Assembly (NCBI GenBank): GCA_937995735.1
Contig: CALKIZ010000008.1
Location: 1 to 33,525, forward strand
Direction: 5' to 3'
DNA: 33,525 nt
DNA from: an uncultured Neomegalonema sp.
Lineage (GTDB): Bacteria; Pseudomonadota; Alphaproteobacteria; Rhodobacterales; Rhodobacteraceae
A program made the translations under genes and the position numbers. Below the pieces are notes generated by a model. It did no database searches. It had not been told where the DNA came from and worked only from the letters and a program-made list of their open reading frames with translations. Shown in pieces: positions 32,893-33,525 of this stretch; position 1 is the first letter of the stretch; each line of letters begins with the position of its first letter.

Positions 32893-33011
32893 TTGGCGGT
32901 GGCTTGGGCGGTTGCCTGACTTGTAACATTAAACAGCAAGACGTTAGGCCACTCATTCGCGACGAACCGGTGTCCGGTAAGGCTGTTAATGTTTAAGAAC
33001 AGAATGTTCAC
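32889..33011 (-). CDS. Short open reading frame (40 residues) coupled to the flippase
   Basis: A frame starting with GTG at 33011 is preceded by GGAGG (complement of 33020-33024) at an 8-base spacing and ends in TGA that shares bases with the flippase ATG (ATGA). The product (begins MNILFLNINSLTGHR) has no close match that I recognise. The same frame is open without a stop back to 33143, so it may instead be the tail of a larger decayed gene cut off from its start. Because the flippase lacks its own ribosome binding site, translation of this frame probably feeds the flippase. Confidence 0.5.
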   Translation of the reverse strand: MNILFLNINSLTGHRFVANEWPNVLLFNVTSQATAQATAK

Positions 33012-33095
33012 GTCTAGCGCCTCCACAATTCTGGGCGCTTCATGGTTAACATTCGTAGTATTACTAACCTGTTTAAACCCTATTGCTGGGCCTGA

Positions 33096-33150
33096 AGGTT
33101 TTGTAGAGAAGATCTGTACTGAGCGCTTTGAGGTTTTGCAGAGTCAGATC
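33096..33150. repeat. Imperfect direct repeat, about 20 bases, two copies
   Basis: AGGTTTTGTAGAGAAGATC (33096-33114) recurs as AGGTTTTGCAGAGTCAGATC (33131-33150), start to start 35 bases apart. The copies differ by two substitutions and one extra base. They could be regulator sites or a small duplication. Confidence 0.4.
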
Positions 33151-33195
33151 CTACGCCATTGAACACATGGAACCTATGTCAGATATGTCGAGGTT

Positions 33196-33229
33196 ATAAA
33201 AACGCGCTTCAGCTTGAGCCAAAGCGCGC
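33196..33229 (-). terminator. Terminator-like hairpin on the minus strand
   Basis: CGCGCTT (minus strand, 33228-33222) and AAGCGCG (33209-33203) form a 7-bp stem followed by TTTTTAT. The shape is that of a rho-independent terminator, but no convincing minus-strand gene lies upstream of it in the window, so it might end transcripts entering from the IS element or a small RNA. Confidence 0.45.
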
Positions 33230-33432
33230 AGGCAAGCAAATTGTGTCATGATATGAAAGACGCGAATATCTTTATTTGGGCTTGTCGCAAAGAGTTGAGT
33301 TGGACAGGTTTATCCGATTTCGGGTGTTAACTTCATGTTTTGTTAACCCGTTGAAAACCGAAGCAGAGTGAGACCAGATTACTCTGCTAGTACCCACTAT
33401 CGCTGGATGTTGAGTCGTGATTCAGTGTTGGG

Positions 33433-33525
33433 ATGTCAAAAAGCATTTCTGAAGCCACTCCGATACATCTGACGGAGTTGGAGCGCGTTGAACTGGAAGG
33501 TCTGGCGCGTTCGAGGAAGACGGAG
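33433..33525 (+). CDS. N-terminal fragment of IS630-family transposase (cut by window edge)
   Basis: ATG at 33433 opens a frame of 31 codons that runs off the right edge. The residues LTELERVELEGLARSRKTE match the start of IS630-family transposases, where this segment leads into the helix-turn-helix (RARIVLLAA follows in relatives). The element would insert at TA; its left inverted repeat should lie within about 100 bases upstream. Whether the full transposase is intact cannot be seen. Confidence 0.72.
   Translation, partial: MSKSISEATPIHLTELERVELEGLARSRKTE

Larger units (their letters stand above)
33012..33432. other. Gene-less stretch between short flippase leader frame and IS630 fragment
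   Basis: It contains imperfect direct repeats (33096-33114 and 33131-33150), a minus-strand terminator-like hairpin (33196-33229), two GTTAAC hexamers near 33324 and 33341, and a perfect 8-bp hairpin AGCAGAGT/ACTCTGCT (33362-33388). A 32-residue minus-strand frame (33151-33249) lacks a ribosome binding site. The left end of the IS630 element must lie near the right side, but I could not place it. Confidence 0.45.

Noticed and set aside
33151-33249. Separate small gene of 32 codons on the minus strand
   Set aside because: It has no ribosome binding site and is crossed by a terminator-like hairpin, so I do not list it as a gene.
1-33525. Composite transposon or genomic island bounded by the two IS fragments
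   Set aside because: The elements appear to belong to different families (IS6 and IS630), and the genes between them are ordinary housekeeping genes, so they are unlikely to mobilise the segment together.

Overview
The window looks like the chromosome of a marine-type alphaproteobacterium of moderate GC, most plausibly Hyphomonadales/Maricaulales. This is an inference from gene content: a paired surE-pcm, a MarR/LigD-type 'ligase-associated' Lhr helicase, PdeM and MBL exonuclease set, a DUF983 protein, a small sigma/anti-sigma/Spy-like operon, and map-radC. Almost all of it is dense, ordinary chromosome with short intergenic gaps. Fragments of two insertion sequences cap the ends: the 5' end of a probable IS6-family transposase at the left edge and the first codons of an IS630-family transposase at the right edge.

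Layout. Bases 1-140: end of the IS6-like element. 326-1030: NrtR-like Nudix regulator with a degenerate Nudix box. 1042-6747: pcm, surE, pdeM and lhr on the minus strand and the divergent MBL exonuclease on the plus strand; the ATP-dependent DNA ligase usually found with this set is not here. 6751-10810: Tat-exported MBL hydrolase, iron alcohol dehydrogenase, a secreted hypothetical protein and a PLP aminotransferase. 10916-13149: a minus-strand signalling operon (EF-hand protein, ECF-like sigma factor, membrane anti-sigma candidate, Spy/CpxP-like protein) ending in a strong terminator. 13361-15712: DUF983 protein, c-type cytochrome P460, AraC regulator. 15729-20969: housekeeping and repair (radC, map, PPOX-like flavoprotein, sfsA, CinA-like, Nudix hydrolase, MOSC). 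21019-24161: FAD-linked oxidase, apt and mtnP; MtnP makes adenine and Apt recycles it. 24252-25803: membrane endonuclease/exonuclease/phosphatase protein overlapping a tyrosine-recombinase relative that has lost catalytic residues. 25878-26609: aquaporin with an exact CRP-type palindrome upstream. 26910-28561: GNAT and CelD/BcsL-like acyltransferases in one operon. 28878-31333: selenium-binding-protein-like beta-propeller coupled to an unrecognised 351-residue protein. 31387-33011: Wzx-type flippase preceded by an overlooked 40-residue reading frame that seems to provide its ribosome entry.

The most interesting unexplained items are the coupled SBP56-like/unknown pair with a structured leader, the small frame coupled to the flippase, the inactive recombinase, and the four-gene sigma module. 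No tRNA, rRNA or CRISPR array was seen. Family calls are from motif recognition only; no database search was run.
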